Assembly (NCBI RefSeq): GCF_008801835.1
Contig: NZ_VZOW01000017.1
Coordinates: 1-64,000 of the forward strand
Length of the DNA stretch: 64,000 nucleotides
Direction: 5' to 3'
Source of the DNA: Cupriavidus pauculus
GTDB lineage: Bacteria; Pseudomonadota; Gammaproteobacteria; Burkholderiales; Burkholderiaceae
In this document: one piece after another, positions 8,802 through 17,480 of the stretch
Numbering within the stretch: the stretch's first letter is position 1
How the letters are laid out: the number at the start of each line of letters is the position of its first letter
The notes under the pieces: generated by a model
Database searches by the model: none
What the model saw: the letters and a program-made list of their open reading frames with translations, nothing else
What the model was told of the DNA's origin: nothing
Made by a program: the position numbers and the translations under genes

Positions 8802-9595
8802 ATCCCATTTTGCTTACCTCAGGAGACCTGGTTCTGGCGAGCCTGCTTATCGTCGCCGGAGCTGCACTGTCGGTGGCGTTGTCCCTGGGGATCCATCGCA
8901 TGCTGCTGCTCGGCGCGGTTCGCATGGTTGTGCAATTGCTTCTCGTCGGCCTGGTGTTGCGCGCCGTATTCGCCATCGCATCTCCCTGGATCACCCTCCT
9001 GCTCGTCGTTGCAATGATTCTTGCCGCGGCCCGCGAAGCGGGAAGCCGGCAGGAGCGGCGTCTGGACCGTCGCTGGCAATTCCTCTTGGGGCTGGCCACG
9101 GTGAGCGCCCCGACAATCCTCATTACCGTACTGGCCCTGGTGACAGCGCTGCGCCCTTCCCCTTGGTACGACGCTCGCCACGCCATCCCACTGGCCGGCA
9201 TCATCCTTGGCAATGCGATGAATGCAGCGAGCCTGACGTTGCAGACGACGTTCAATGCCGCCTGGTATCAACGTCAGGCCATCGACGCGCGGCTGGCACT
9301 CGGTGCCGACCGGCAGACCGCGCTCCGCCCGATTCTGCGGCAGGCAGTTCGAAGTGGACTGCTACCGACCATCAACACGATGGCCGCCGCCGGCATCATT
9401 ACCCTTCCAGGGATCATGACCGGCCAGATCCTGGCGGGTATGGACCCGATCGAGGCAGCTCGTTACCAGATTCTGCTGATGTTCCTGCTATCGGGGGGAA
9501 GCATTCTCGCAGTTGTATTAGCCGCATGGCTAGCGCTATGGCGGCTGACGGATTCACGCCACCGACTGCGTCTGGACAGACTTGAGGCGCGTTAG
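8798..9595 (+). CDS. fetB: ABC transporter permease, FetB/UPF0014 family
   Basis: The 265-residue polytopic membrane protein has about six to seven hydrophobic segments and conserved FetB family blocks: a VRMVVQLLLVG helix near residue 45, GIILGNAMNAASL near 140, and LPGIMTGQILAGMDPIEAARYQ near 210. With FetA it forms a small exporter; iron is the known substrate in E. coli, so metal export is the working assumption here. The start overlaps the fetA stop by four bases. Hydrophobic segments span most of the chain and the C-terminus is basic and cytoplasmic-like. Confidence 0.85.
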   Translation: MNPILLTSGDLVLASLLIVAGAALSVALSLGIHRMLLLGAVRMVVQLLLVGLVLRAVFAIASPWITLLLVVAMILAAAREAGSRQERRLDRRWQFLLGLATVSAPTILITVLALVTALRPSPWYDARHAIPLAGIILGNAMNAASLTLQTTFNAAWYQRQAIDARLALGADRQTALRPILRQAVRSGLLPTINTMAAAGIITLPGIMTGQILAGMDPIEAARYQILLMFLLSGGSILAVVLAAWLALWRLTDSRHRLRLDRLEAR

Positions 9596-9871
9596 TGCGA
9601 TCGCTCCTCGCCGCCTTTCGGTCCCCCCGGGACGCACAGGAGGGCGTGGCCGACCCGCATGAATCGGTCGGCTAGAGGCATCCCGACCTCCTGAACAACT
9701 TTCTGGCACCTGCGCTAAAGTCTTAGCTTTTTCAGCCGATGACATGGTAGGCCAGATTTTATGCTGGCATTCCATTTGTTATTCGTTGAGGCCTGCCAAC
9801 GTTACATACGTGCTTGGCTAAATGTTCCAGAGTGTTCAACTTTTTAAAAGTAGATCCAGAAAGGAAAAGAG

Positions 9872-10243
9872 GTGAACCAGAAATTCGAAGAGGTGCGAAT
9901 AGAGGAACTGGCTACATCAGCTGCCGAAGAGGTAGATGCGCTCCCATTCGGCGTAATCGGATTTACGCTGGACGGGACTGTTACCGTCTATAACGCCACC
10001 GAGTCGACAAACGCGGGCTTGAGTCCGAAGCGAGTGCTAGGCAAGCATTTTTTTGAAGAAGTCGCGCCGTGCATGAACAACTTCATGGTTGCGCAACGAT
10101 TCGACGACGCGGACGAGCTCGACGACATCATTCCCTACGTCCTGACCTTGCGCATGCGTCCGACGCCGGTACGGTTGAGGCTGCTGAAAGCGCTCGGCTG
10201 CGCGACCCATTTTGTCCTGATCGAGCGGAGGACAGCAAATTGA
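9872..10243 (+). CDS. Photoactive yellow protein-like PAS protein
   Basis: The 123-residue single-domain protein matches the length of photoactive yellow protein (125). It aligns over the core: LPFGVIGFTLDGTVTVYNA at 24-42, then KHFFEEVAPC ending at 67, then RMRPTPV at 94-100. Tyr40, Glu44 and Cys67 fall at exactly the spacing of PYP Tyr42, Glu46 and Cys69, the chromophore-contacting and p-coumarate-attaching residues. PYP Arg52 and Thr50 are replaced by Leu and Ala, and the loop after Cys67 is about three residues shorter. It starts with GTG behind AGGAAAAGAG. It is translationally coupled to a GGDEF gene, so it is probably the input for c-di-GMP control. Whether it binds a chromophore is untested. 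Confidence 0.8.
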   Translation: MNQKFEEVRIEELATSAAEEVDALPFGVIGFTLDGTVTVYNATESTNAGLSPKRVLGKHFFEEVAPCMNNFMVAQRFDDADELDDIIPYVLTLRMRPTPVRLRLLKALGCATHFVLIERRTAN

Positions 10244-11604
10244 GCGGGCCGAATACCGACAAGAACGACGTGGAGTCCGAGTACGAATCCTTGCTCTCAT
10301 TCATGTATCTATCGCCGGTCGGGATTGTTCGCTGCGACAAATCTGGCCGCGTTGACATGATGAATCCGCTTGCCGCGCAACTGCTCATGCCTCTGGTAAA
10401 AGGCGGGAACATCGAGAATATTTTCGACAGCCTTGCGTCGGTGGCCCCAGAGCTGCGCCATCTGGCGGCCAGTTTCGAAGCGGAGCGGGGGCCTGTGTGT
10501 GAAAACCATCGGGTTTTCGTAACCCCGGCCAAGGATGGCGCAGTCGTCCTGGCATGTTCCATCATCAAAGTGAATGTGGATGTGCTGATGATGGTGTTGA
10601 CGGACATCTCCCGCCAGGTTGCCGCTGAGCGCCGAGCACGACAAACCGAGTCATGGCTTGCCGGAATCTATACCGGCGTCAACGATTTTGCGTTTTTTAC
10701 GCTCGATGCCCACGGCTGCATCGATAGCTGGAATCCATCTGTTGAGCGCTTGACGGGTTTTCGTGAGGCGGAAGTTGTCGGGCATACGCTGTCGCGCTTT
10801 TATGCCAACGATGAGATTGTTTTGCACCGTTCACCCGAGCACATCGCGCTGACGCGCGAAGATGGTTGGCACGTAGAGGAGTTCTGGTGCGAATCGAAAG
10901 CGGGTCGGCGCTATTGGGGGCAAGTTCTCGTTTCTGTGCTTCGTGAGGAGGACGACGAGATTTCCGGGTATTCGGTGGTGTTGAGGGACATTACGGAACG
11001 AAAAGTTCACAGCGACAACCTCGCGCGGCTTCTTACAACAGATCACCTGACCGGCGTAACGAACCGCGCTCACTTCTTTGAAATCGGGGAGTCCGAAGTT
11101 GCACGGGCCGAACGCCACCGCCGGGCATTGTCGCTGGTTATGCTGGACGCCGACCACTTCAAGCGGATCAATGACACGGGCGGCCATCAGGCTGGCGACG
11201 AGGTTTTGAAGCGGATTGCTGGTGAAGCAAAAGCGCTTCTGGGAAGGTCCGACATTGTCGCGAGACTCGGAGGAGAGGAATTCGTCCTGCTGCTTCCGTC
11301 CACCACAGCAGAGGAAGCAATGGCGGTCGCGGAGCGACTGCGCATCGCCGTCGAGCAAGCACTTATTGACACGGCTGTCGGACAATTCAAAGCGACTATC
11401 AGTCTTGGCGTAGCGAGTCTCGGTGATGAAAACCCGACACTGCAAGCCCTGTTGGCTGCCGGTGACCGCGCCCTCTATGCCGCAAAACAAGCGGGGCGAA
11501 ATTGTGTGCGCGGCGCCACTGCGGGGCCGAAGGACGTAGCGCTTTCTGTCAGAGAAGAAGGCACCCGCTCCAACTCCACGGGTGCCGGGCCACGGCGCCG
11601 GTAG
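10240..11604 (+). CDS. PAS-PAS-GGDEF diguanylate cyclase
   Basis: The start is read as TTG, overlapping the PYP-like stop (TTGA), with GGAGG about nine bases upstream; this gives 454 residues. A first PAS-like region spans about 15-125, a second PAS with PAC tail about 138-255 (WNPSVERLTGFREAEVVG, then DITERK), and a GGDEF domain about 262-430. The active loop is GGEEF at 344-348, with metal Asp303 in LDADHFKRIND, so cyclase activity making c-di-GMP is expected. The RxxD inhibitory site nine residues before the loop is absent (Gly at that position). No membrane segment is visible, so it is cytosolic and may be driven by the PYP-like partner. Confidence 0.9.
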   Translation: MSGPNTDKNDVESEYESLLSFMYLSPVGIVRCDKSGRVDMMNPLAAQLLMPLVKGGNIENIFDSLASVAPELRHLAASFEAERGPVCENHRVFVTPAKDGAVVLACSIIKVNVDVLMMVLTDISRQVAAERRARQTESWLAGIYTGVNDFAFFTLDAHGCIDSWNPSVERLTGFREAEVVGHTLSRFYANDEIVLHRSPEHIALTREDGWHVEEFWCESKAGRRYWGQVLVSVLREEDDEISGYSVVLRDITERKVHSDNLARLLTTDHLTGVTNRAHFFEIGESEVARAERHRRALSLVMLDADHFKRINDTGGHQAGDEVLKRIAGEAKALLGRSDIVARLGGEEFVLLLPSTTAEEAMAVAERLRIAVEQALIDTAVGQFKATISLGVASLGDENPTLQALLAAGDRALYAAKQAGRNCVRGATAGPKDVALSVREEGTRSNSTGAGPRRR

Positions 11605-11644
11605 GTGCAATCCCAAACAGAAAATAGAAACGGCGCAAAGAGAA

Positions 11645-12436
11645 ATGGCTTCTTTCAAGATTCATGGCCACGACGCTGTGGCCAGTCAATCGAATAGATG
11701 TTCTGGATGCAAGGACACGAAACCCCTGCCAGTTGAGATCGATTTCGCATTTCAGCCAATCGTCGACGTGAACGCCAGAGCGGTGTTCGCGTACGAGGCG
11801 CTGGTACGGGGTGCAAACGGGGAATCTGCGCATTCGGTGCTATCGCAAATCGACGATGCAACGAAATACCAGTTCGACCAACAGTGCCGGCAGACTGCAA
11901 TCGCCAGTGCTGCGGCGTTAGGTCTGGACGCGTTTCTGTCAATCAATTTCATGCCCAACGCGGTCTATCGGCCGGAGGTCTGCATACGAAGCACCCTGGA
12001 CGCGGCGCAGGCGAATGGTTTCCCGATTGAAAGAATCATCTTCGAGACGGTCGAGGGTGAACATCTTGCGGACCGAAATCACCTGGTCGATATTTTTAGA
12101 GCCTACAAGGAATACGGCTTTCTCACTGCAATCGATGATTTTGGGTCGGGTTACTCGGGACTTGCGCTTCTGGTAGATTTTCAGCCCGACATCATCAAGC
12201 TCGATATGGGACTTCTCCGCGGCATCGACACTGACAGCGTGCGTCAGCGCGTCGTGCGAAGTGTCATATCGATGTGCCACGACCTCGGCATCCGCGTGGT
12301 TGCGGAAGGCATCGAAACCAAAGGCGAGCGTGATTTCTTTGTTGCGCATGGAGTGCGTCTGATGCAAGGCTATTTTTTCGCAAAACCGGCTTTTAAAGCG
12401 ATTCCAACCATCGATGAAATGTTGTACTCCGCCTAG
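11645..12436 (+). CDS. EAL-domain c-di-GMP phosphodiesterase
   Basis: The 263-residue protein is an almost bare EAL domain with a short N-terminal tail containing Cys19 and Cys22 in a CSGC pair. Catalytic positions are all present: Glu51 in EALVR, Asn101, Glu134, Asp164-Asp165 in DDFGSGYSG, Lys185, Glu221 in AEGIET and Gln241 in MQGYF. An active phosphodiesterase degrading c-di-GMP is therefore expected. It follows the diguanylate cyclase by 40 bp on the same strand. It resembles the EAL domains of BluF-type proteins, some of which are inactive regulators, but here the active site is intact. The ribosome site is weak. Confidence 0.88.
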   Translation: MASFKIHGHDAVASQSNRCSGCKDTKPLPVEIDFAFQPIVDVNARAVFAYEALVRGANGESAHSVLSQIDDATKYQFDQQCRQTAIASAAALGLDAFLSINFMPNAVYRPEVCIRSTLDAAQANGFPIERIIFETVEGEHLADRNHLVDIFRAYKEYGFLTAIDDFGSGYSGLALLVDFQPDIIKLDMGLLRGIDTDSVRQRVVRSVISMCHDLGIRVVAEGIETKGERDFFVAHGVRLMQGYFFAKPAFKAIPTIDEMLYSA

Positions 12437-12660
12437 CGGGATTGCGCGGGCGGGTCATGGAGTCAGCCCAGAAGGAAAACTGCGGCCCGATGCCAGGACC
12501 AGATCGAAACCCGGCTGTACAGTTCTCACAGCCAGTAACGCATCATGCTGCTCATCCGCCCGAGGGCGAGAGCTTGTTTGAGGGTCCTATGAGGGGAATC
12601 TTCCACTCAAATGACTAATAGAAAGATAATGGACCCCTCGCTGTCTCGCCTTAACACCTC

Positions 12661-14046
12661 ATGACACCCCTGGATATTCAATTGTTGCTGACCGCCCTCG
12701 TCAGCGTACTCGTGCTCGTCGCGCTCATCGTGTCGCGAATCAAGATGCACCCGCTCTTGGCGCTGCTCATCGTTTCCATTGGCGTCGGCTTCGCAACTGG
12801 CATGGCCCCGGAAAGCATCGTCAAGCATCTAGTCGATGGTGCAGGCAAAACGCTCGGCGCGGTGGGTGTAGTGATTGCGCTCGGCGCCATGCTCGGCAAG
12901 ATTCTTGCTGATGCCGGGACCACAGAGCAGATTGCAGATGCGATTCTGAAGCGCACTTCGGATCGGATGATCCCGTGGGCGATGACACTGGTGGCCTTTG
13001 TCGTCGGCATTCCCATGTTCTTCGAAGTCGGTCTGGTGGTGATGCTGCCGTTGATCTTCAGTGTCGCCCGCAAACTGGAGAGCAACAGCCGCTTCAAGGG
13101 TTCGGCCTATGTCTATGTGGGGGTCCCGGTCATTTCCGCGCTGGCCGCCATGCATGGCATGGTGCCGCCCCACCCCGGTCCGCTGACGGCCATCGCCAGT
13201 CTGAAAGCATCCGTGGGGCCCACGATGCTGTACGGCTTTATCGCGGCGATTCCCGCCATGATTCTTGGCGGTCCACTTTACGGCGCCTTCATTTCGCCGC
13301 GCATGAATACCCGGCCCGACCAGGCTCTCCTGGACCAGTTCACCCTCCCGGAGAAAGCGGCCGCCGCCCGGCAGCCCGGCGTCGGGACCGGCGTGCTCGC
13401 AGCATTGCTGCCCGCGATCTTGATGCTCGCGCATGCGATTGCCGAAACGGTGCTGCCCAAGGGGAGCGCCGTGCTGCATGTGGCAAGCTTCCTCGGCAAT
13501 CCGTTGATTGCCATGTTGCTGGGCGTGATGTTCGCGATTGTGGCGCTGGTGCTCTCGCGCGGCGGCGATGCCGAGAAACTGCGCGGCGCGCTGGGCAGCA
13601 GCCTCAAGCCGATTGCCTCGATCATCATGATCATCGCGGGCGGCGGCGCGTTTCAGCAGATGCTCACCAGCGCTAAAGTGGGCGACGCCATCGTACATCT
13701 GACGCAGCAACTCGCATTCCCGCCGCTTATCCTTGGCTGGCTGATCGCGATGCTGCTATCGGTCTCGACCGGGTCCGCCACCGTTGGCATCGTCGGCGCC
13801 GCGGGCCTGCTGGCACCGCTCGCCGGCAGCGATCCGAGCCTCAATCTGCCACTGCTCGCATTGTCGATCGGTTGCGGATCGCTGTTCTTCAACTACGCCA
13901 ATCACGCGGGTTTCTGGATGGTCAAGGAATCGTTCGGCATGACCATGAGCGAAGCGACAAAGACCATCTCGGTGGTCCAGTCGATCGTTGCGGCTGTCGG
14001 ACTGATCATGGTGCTGATCCTCAATGCCGCGATTCCCGTGCATTGA
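12661..14046 (+). CDS. GntP-family gluconate/organic acid:H+ symporter
   Basis: The 461-residue inner-membrane permease has about 12 to 14 hydrophobic segments and GntP family blocks such as HPLLALLIVSIGVGFATG near residue 30, HGMVPPHPGPLTAIA near 165 and STGSATVGIVGAAGL near 365. Gluconate is the classic substrate, but members also carry fructuronate, glycerate and other hydroxy acids. It stands alone on the plus strand and is convergent with the LacI regulator gene (103 bp between stops); no catabolic gene is fused or overlapping. The ATG directly follows an A/T-rich leader with a poor ribosome site. Confidence 0.85.
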   Translation: MTPLDIQLLLTALVSVLVLVALIVSRIKMHPLLALLIVSIGVGFATGMAPESIVKHLVDGAGKTLGAVGVVIALGAMLGKILADAGTTEQIADAILKRTSDRMIPWAMTLVAFVVGIPMFFEVGLVVMLPLIFSVARKLESNSRFKGSAYVYVGVPVISALAAMHGMVPPHPGPLTAIASLKASVGPTMLYGFIAAIPAMILGGPLYGAFISPRMNTRPDQALLDQFTLPEKAAAARQPGVGTGVLAALLPAILMLAHAIAETVLPKGSAVLHVASFLGNPLIAMLLGVMFAIVALVLSRGGDAEKLRGALGSSLKPIASIIMIIAGGGAFQQMLTSAKVGDAIVHLTQQLAFPPLILGWLIAMLLSVSTGSATVGIVGAAGLLAPLAGSDPSLNLPLLALSIGCGSLFFNYANHAGFWMVKESFGMTMSEATKTISVVQSIVAAVGLIMVLILNAAIPVH

Positions 14047-14149
14047 ATGACGGGCGGCGGGTCCCTACGTTGCATTCCATGCGCGTTTTGAGCCGGCATG
14101 CGCGCTGCACTCGCCCCCGTAGCCGCCGCGCGAACCCGCTTCACCTGCG

Positions 14150-15211
14150 CTAGCTGGCTGCCGGGGGTGCCGCGGTGGACCCGCGCACCACCAGCTCCGG
14201 CCGTAATTCGACGACGACGCTGGCGGTAAGTGGCTTGGCGATCCGGCGCAGCAGCAGCTCTGCGGCCTGCTCGCCCATGTCGTGTACGGGGATGCGGATG
14301 GTGGTAAGCGGCGGCGTCAGCGCATCGACGAACGGCATGTCGTTGTGACCGACGATGGAAACGTCATCCGGGCAGCGGATGCCGTGCTCGCGCAGATAGT
14401 CGTAGCACCCCATCGCTACCAGATCATTGCCAGCGGCGATGGCGGTCAGGCCGGGCAAGGCTTCAAACAACTGCGCGCAGGCCTTGCGACCTGCTTCGCG
14501 GCCATAGCTTTCCGCCTCGACGACCACATACTGGGCGCGGCGCAGGCGATGCCGCTTCACTGCATGCAGGAAGCCCTCCCGGCGCGACTCGCCTGTCGAC
14601 GTACTGGCCGGGCCGGCGATATGCCCGATGCATCGATGGCCCAGCGACACCAGGTGATCGACCGTCAGCCCCATGGCCAGCGCACTGTCACTGACTACGC
14701 ATGACGCCCTTCCCGTCGGTTCGCCGCGATTGACCATCACCACGGGGATGCCCACCTTCACGCAGTATTCGAGCAGCGGATCGTCGCGCTCGGCTGTCGC
14801 CAGGATCAGCCCTTCCACCTGGCGAGCCAGCATCTGGTCCACGACGAAGCGCTGGCGCGCGCGCTCGGTGCCGGCATTCACGACGATCGGTACATAGCCC
14901 ATCCGTGAAAGCACCGATTCGATGCCCGCCAGGATTGGCGGGAACACCGGGTTGGCGATATCGGGAAGGATCACCCCGACCAGCCCGGAGCGCTGCGTGC
15001 GCAGCCCGGCTGCGATGCGGTTGGGGCGGAAACCGCGCGCCTCGGCCAACTTCAGGATACGAGCGGCCACCTCTTCGGCCACCAAGTGGCGCGTTGCCGG
15101 GTTCATCACACGCGACACCGTGGAATAATGCACGTCGACCTCCGCGGCAAGGTCTTTGATGGTCACGCGTTTGCGCTCGGACATGGGACGGCGGACGCCA
15201 GGCTGGTTCAT
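14150..15211 (-). CDS. LacI-family transcriptional regulator of the catabolic unit
   Basis: The 353-residue protein has an N-terminal LacI helix-turn-helix (VTIKDLAAEVDVHYSTVSRV at about 18-38) and a periplasmic-binding-type effector domain (SGLVGVILPDIANPVFP near 78). It is the last gene of a minus-strand series running down from the dioxygenase. The most likely targets are the two palindromes sharing TGCAAACGTTTGCA upstream of the dioxygenase and of the porin, so it is probably an autogenous repressor released by a pathway intermediate. The start MNQPG is preferred because GGAC lies upstream; MSERKR, nine residues later, lacks a ribosome site. Confidence 0.88.
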   Translation of the reverse strand: MNQPGVRRPMSERKRVTIKDLAAEVDVHYSTVSRVMNPATRHLVAEEVAARILKLAEARGFRPNRIAAGLRTQRSGLVGVILPDIANPVFPPILAGIESVLSRMGYVPIVVNAGTERARQRFVVDQMLARQVEGLILATAERDDPLLEYCVKVGIPVVMVNRGEPTGRASCVVSDSALAMGLTVDHLVSLGHRCIGHIAGPASTSTGESRREGFLHAVKRHRLRRAQYVVVEAESYGREAGRKACAQLFEALPGLTAIAAGNDLVAMGCYDYLREHGIRCPDDVSIVGHNDMPFVDALTPPLTTIRIPVHDMGEQAAELLLRRIAKPLTASVVVELRPELVVRGSTAAPPAAS

Positions 15212-15250
15212 TGAGGTCCGCCATTCTAGCGTCTGCCGTGCCTGCACCCT

Positions 15251-16249
15251 TTACTCCCCGGCGCGCACGCCCGACTGCCTGACCACCGGCGCCAGCTTGA
15301 CGATTTCGGCCTGGATATAGCTGGCAAACTCCTGCGGGGTACTGGGTCGGGGTTCCGCGCCCTGCGCTGCCAGGCGCTCGCGCACGTCCGGCGCCGCCAG
15401 CGCCTTGCCGATTTCGGCGTTGATCGCGTTGACGATCTCCTTGGGCGTCGAAGCTGGCGCGAGCACGCCAAACCAGGAGTCGAAGGCATAGTGCGGCAGC
15501 CCGGACTCCGCCACGGTTGGGACATCCGGCAGCGCGGCGGCCCGTTTGGGCGTGGTCACCGCCAGCGCGCGGAGCTTGCCCTGGCGGACAAATGGCATCG
15601 CCGACACGGTCGGCGCGAACATCATGTCGCCGCGCCCCGCCATCACATCGGTCAATCCTTCACCCGTGCCCTTGTATGGGATGTGCATGATGTCGATGCC
15701 CGCCTGGATCTTGAACATCTCGCCGCTCAGGTGCGTGGAACTGCCCGATCCGGCCGAATTGAAATTCATCGCACCCGGCCGGGCCTTGGCCGCCGCGACA
15801 ATGTCACGGACCGACTTGTACTGGCTGGCCGCATTGACCACCAGCACATTTGGGACCGACGCCACCAGCGATACGGGCGCGAAGTCCTTCACCGTGTCAT
15901 AAGCCAGCTTCGGATAGAGCGTGGCGTTAATGGCGTGCCCCACGGACACCAGGATCAGCGTGTAGCCGTCAGGGGCCGACTTGGCAACCGTAGTGGCGCC
16001 CAGCGTGCCGCCCGCGCCCGGACGGTTGTCGACGACGACCTGCCAATGGCCGCCCTCCCCCATCTTGGTGGCGATGATGCGCGCCAGGATGTCGGTGGCG
16101 CTGCCCGCGGAAAACGGCACCACCAGCCGGATCGGCTTGGCAGGAAACTGCGGCTGCGCGCCAGCCATTGTCGGTACAGCCACCGCTGCCGCCAGCGCGA
16201 ACGCGGCAAGGGGCTGGAGCGTACGGGGGCGGAAAAGCTGTCGAATCAT
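15251..16249 (-). CDS. Tripartite tricarboxylate transporter-type substrate-binding protein (Bug/TctC family)
   Basis: The 332-residue periplasmic protein has a signal peptide (basic start, long Ala-rich hydrophobic segment, cleavage near MAGAQ) and the TctC fold motifs KPIRLVVPFSAGSATDILAR near residue 37 and VVVDNRPGAGG near 70. This family is greatly expanded in Burkholderiales and binds carboxylates, often aromatic or organic acids. GAGGAGA precedes the start. It lies 34 bp after the porin and 39 bp before the LacI gene. No TctA/TctB membrane partners are nearby, which is common for orphan Bug proteins; the ligand is probably the pathway substrate. Confidence 0.88.
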   Translation of the reverse strand: MIRQLFRPRTLQPLAAFALAAAVAVPTMAGAQPQFPAKPIRLVVPFSAGSATDILARIIATKMGEGGHWQVVVDNRPGAGGTLGATTVAKSAPDGYTLILVSVGHAINATLYPKLAYDTVKDFAPVSLVASVPNVLVVNAASQYKSVRDIVAAAKARPGAMNFNSAGSGSSTHLSGEMFKIQAGIDIMHIPYKGTGEGLTDVMAGRGDMMFAPTVSAMPFVRQGKLRALAVTTPKRAAALPDVPTVAESGLPHYAFDSWFGVLAPASTPKEIVNAINAEIGKALAAPDVRERLAAQGAEPRPSTPQEFASYIQAEIVKLAPVVRQSGVRAGE

Positions 16250-16283
16250 GATGGTCTCCTCGCAACAGTGACGTGTCGTGGCG

Positions 16284-17405
16284 TCAGAAGAAATGCCGCA
16301 TGCCGAGCGCAAACGTCTGCGGATCGGCGCCGGCCTTGACGCCAAGCTCGTTGATGGCAAAGTCGTAGATCGCGTTTTTCTTGTTGTTGATGCGGCTGTA
16401 GTAGGCAAATAGCGCCGTCCGCTTTGAAAGCGGATAGTCGTAGCCCACGGTGAACTGCATGGCACCGGTTTCCGGGCCGCTTCGGAAGAAGCCGATCGTG
16501 TCAGTGGACGATCCGGTCCCGTTCGGTGCGAAGGCAAAGCCCACGCGAACGCTGCCCGGGCCGAGCTTCTGCACCAGGGACGCGTAGTAGCCGTTGCGCT
16601 GCAGATCCCCGGTATCGGTGCGGTAGTGCAGATGTTCGTAGACCGCAGCGATACGGGTGCCCGGCAGCAACTGGTAGGCCAGCGCCACCTTCAGGGCATC
16701 GTCGTTGCGCCCGGCCGCCTGGTAATGCTGGTGGATTTCGTATGCGAACGTCGCGCTAAGCGGCCCCTGGTCGTAGACCAGCGCCGCCGAGTACAGCGCC
16801 GGGTTCCTCGGGACGGTGGTCTTCTCCTCCGGCAGCCCCCAGCCCAGCCACAGGCTGGCACCCCAGAGCTGGGGCGAGCGGTACTGCACGATGTTCTTCT
16901 GGCGCCGGTCGAAGGAACTGGTGTCCTGCACGTTGTCGGAGCTGGACGTCGATCCGTTGCCAATCAGCGCCATGTAGCCAGCCGTTGTTGGGTAGTACGG
17001 ATCGTAGCTGGCGGTTGATTCGGTGTAGGGCGTCTGCCAGTGCCCCATGAACACCAGGCCGTAGTCGCCCTGCAGTCCCACACGGGAGTTGCGCCCCGCG
17101 ATCTGCCCCTGGCCGGTATCGAGCGAGACATTGCTTTCGATCTGCCAGACGGCCTTGAGCGAGCCAAACAGATCCTCCTCGCCCCGAAACCCGAACACCG
17201 AGCGGTTGTTGGTCAGCCGCGCCCTGCCGCCAAGCCTGGTGCCATCGGTGGACGTGCTGGCACTGGAGTATTCGATGGCCGTATTGAGCCGGCCGTAGAT
17301 GGTGACGCTGTTTTCTGCCATGGCCGGCGCTACAACACCGGCCGACATCAGCGCCAGCGGCGCCAGCGGCACTAGACGGCGACGTTGGAAAGCTCTTCTT
17401 TGCAT
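16284..17405 (-). CDS. Gram-negative outer-membrane porin
   Basis: The 373-residue protein has a signal peptide ending near APAMAEN, then VTIYGRLNTAIEYSS, the conserved first strand of Burkholderiales trimeric porins. It shows repeated beta-strand periodicity and ends in a C-terminal Phe (GMRHFF), the outer-membrane insertion signal. GGAGGAGA lies upstream of the ATG. A 24-bp palindromic operator lies 42 bp before the start, so it can be regulated separately from the five upstream enzyme genes while answering to the same LacI regulator. It likely admits the pathway substrate. Confidence 0.9.
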   Translation of the reverse strand: MQRRAFQRRRLVPLAPLALMSAGVVAPAMAENSVTIYGRLNTAIEYSSASTSTDGTRLGGRARLTNNRSVFGFRGEEDLFGSLKAVWQIESNVSLDTGQGQIAGRNSRVGLQGDYGLVFMGHWQTPYTESTASYDPYYPTTAGYMALIGNGSTSSSDNVQDTSSFDRRQKNIVQYRSPQLWGASLWLGWGLPEEKTTVPRNPALYSAALVYDQGPLSATFAYEIHQHYQAAGRNDDALKVALAYQLLPGTRIAAVYEHLHYRTDTGDLQRNGYYASLVQKLGPGSVRVGFAFAPNGTGSSTDTIGFFRSGPETGAMQFTVGYDYPLSKRTALFAYYSRINNKKNAIYDFAINELGVKAGADPQTFALGMRHFF

Positions 17406-17446
17406 CCTGGGTCTCCTCCTTTGTTATGGGTCGTGGCGGATGACGC

Positions 17447-17470
17447 GGATCTGCAAACGTTTGCAGATCC
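17447..17470. promoter_or_regulatory. LacI-type operator upstream of the porin gene
   Basis: This is a perfect 24-bp inverted repeat with half-site GGATCTGCAAAC, centred on a CG step typical of LacI/PurR-family operators. It lies between the cupin stop and the porin start. Its 14-bp core is identical to the palindrome at 21505-21518, which makes both the likely targets of the LacI regulator at 14150-15211. Confidence 0.8.
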
Positions 17471-17480
17471 GCTAAAAAAA

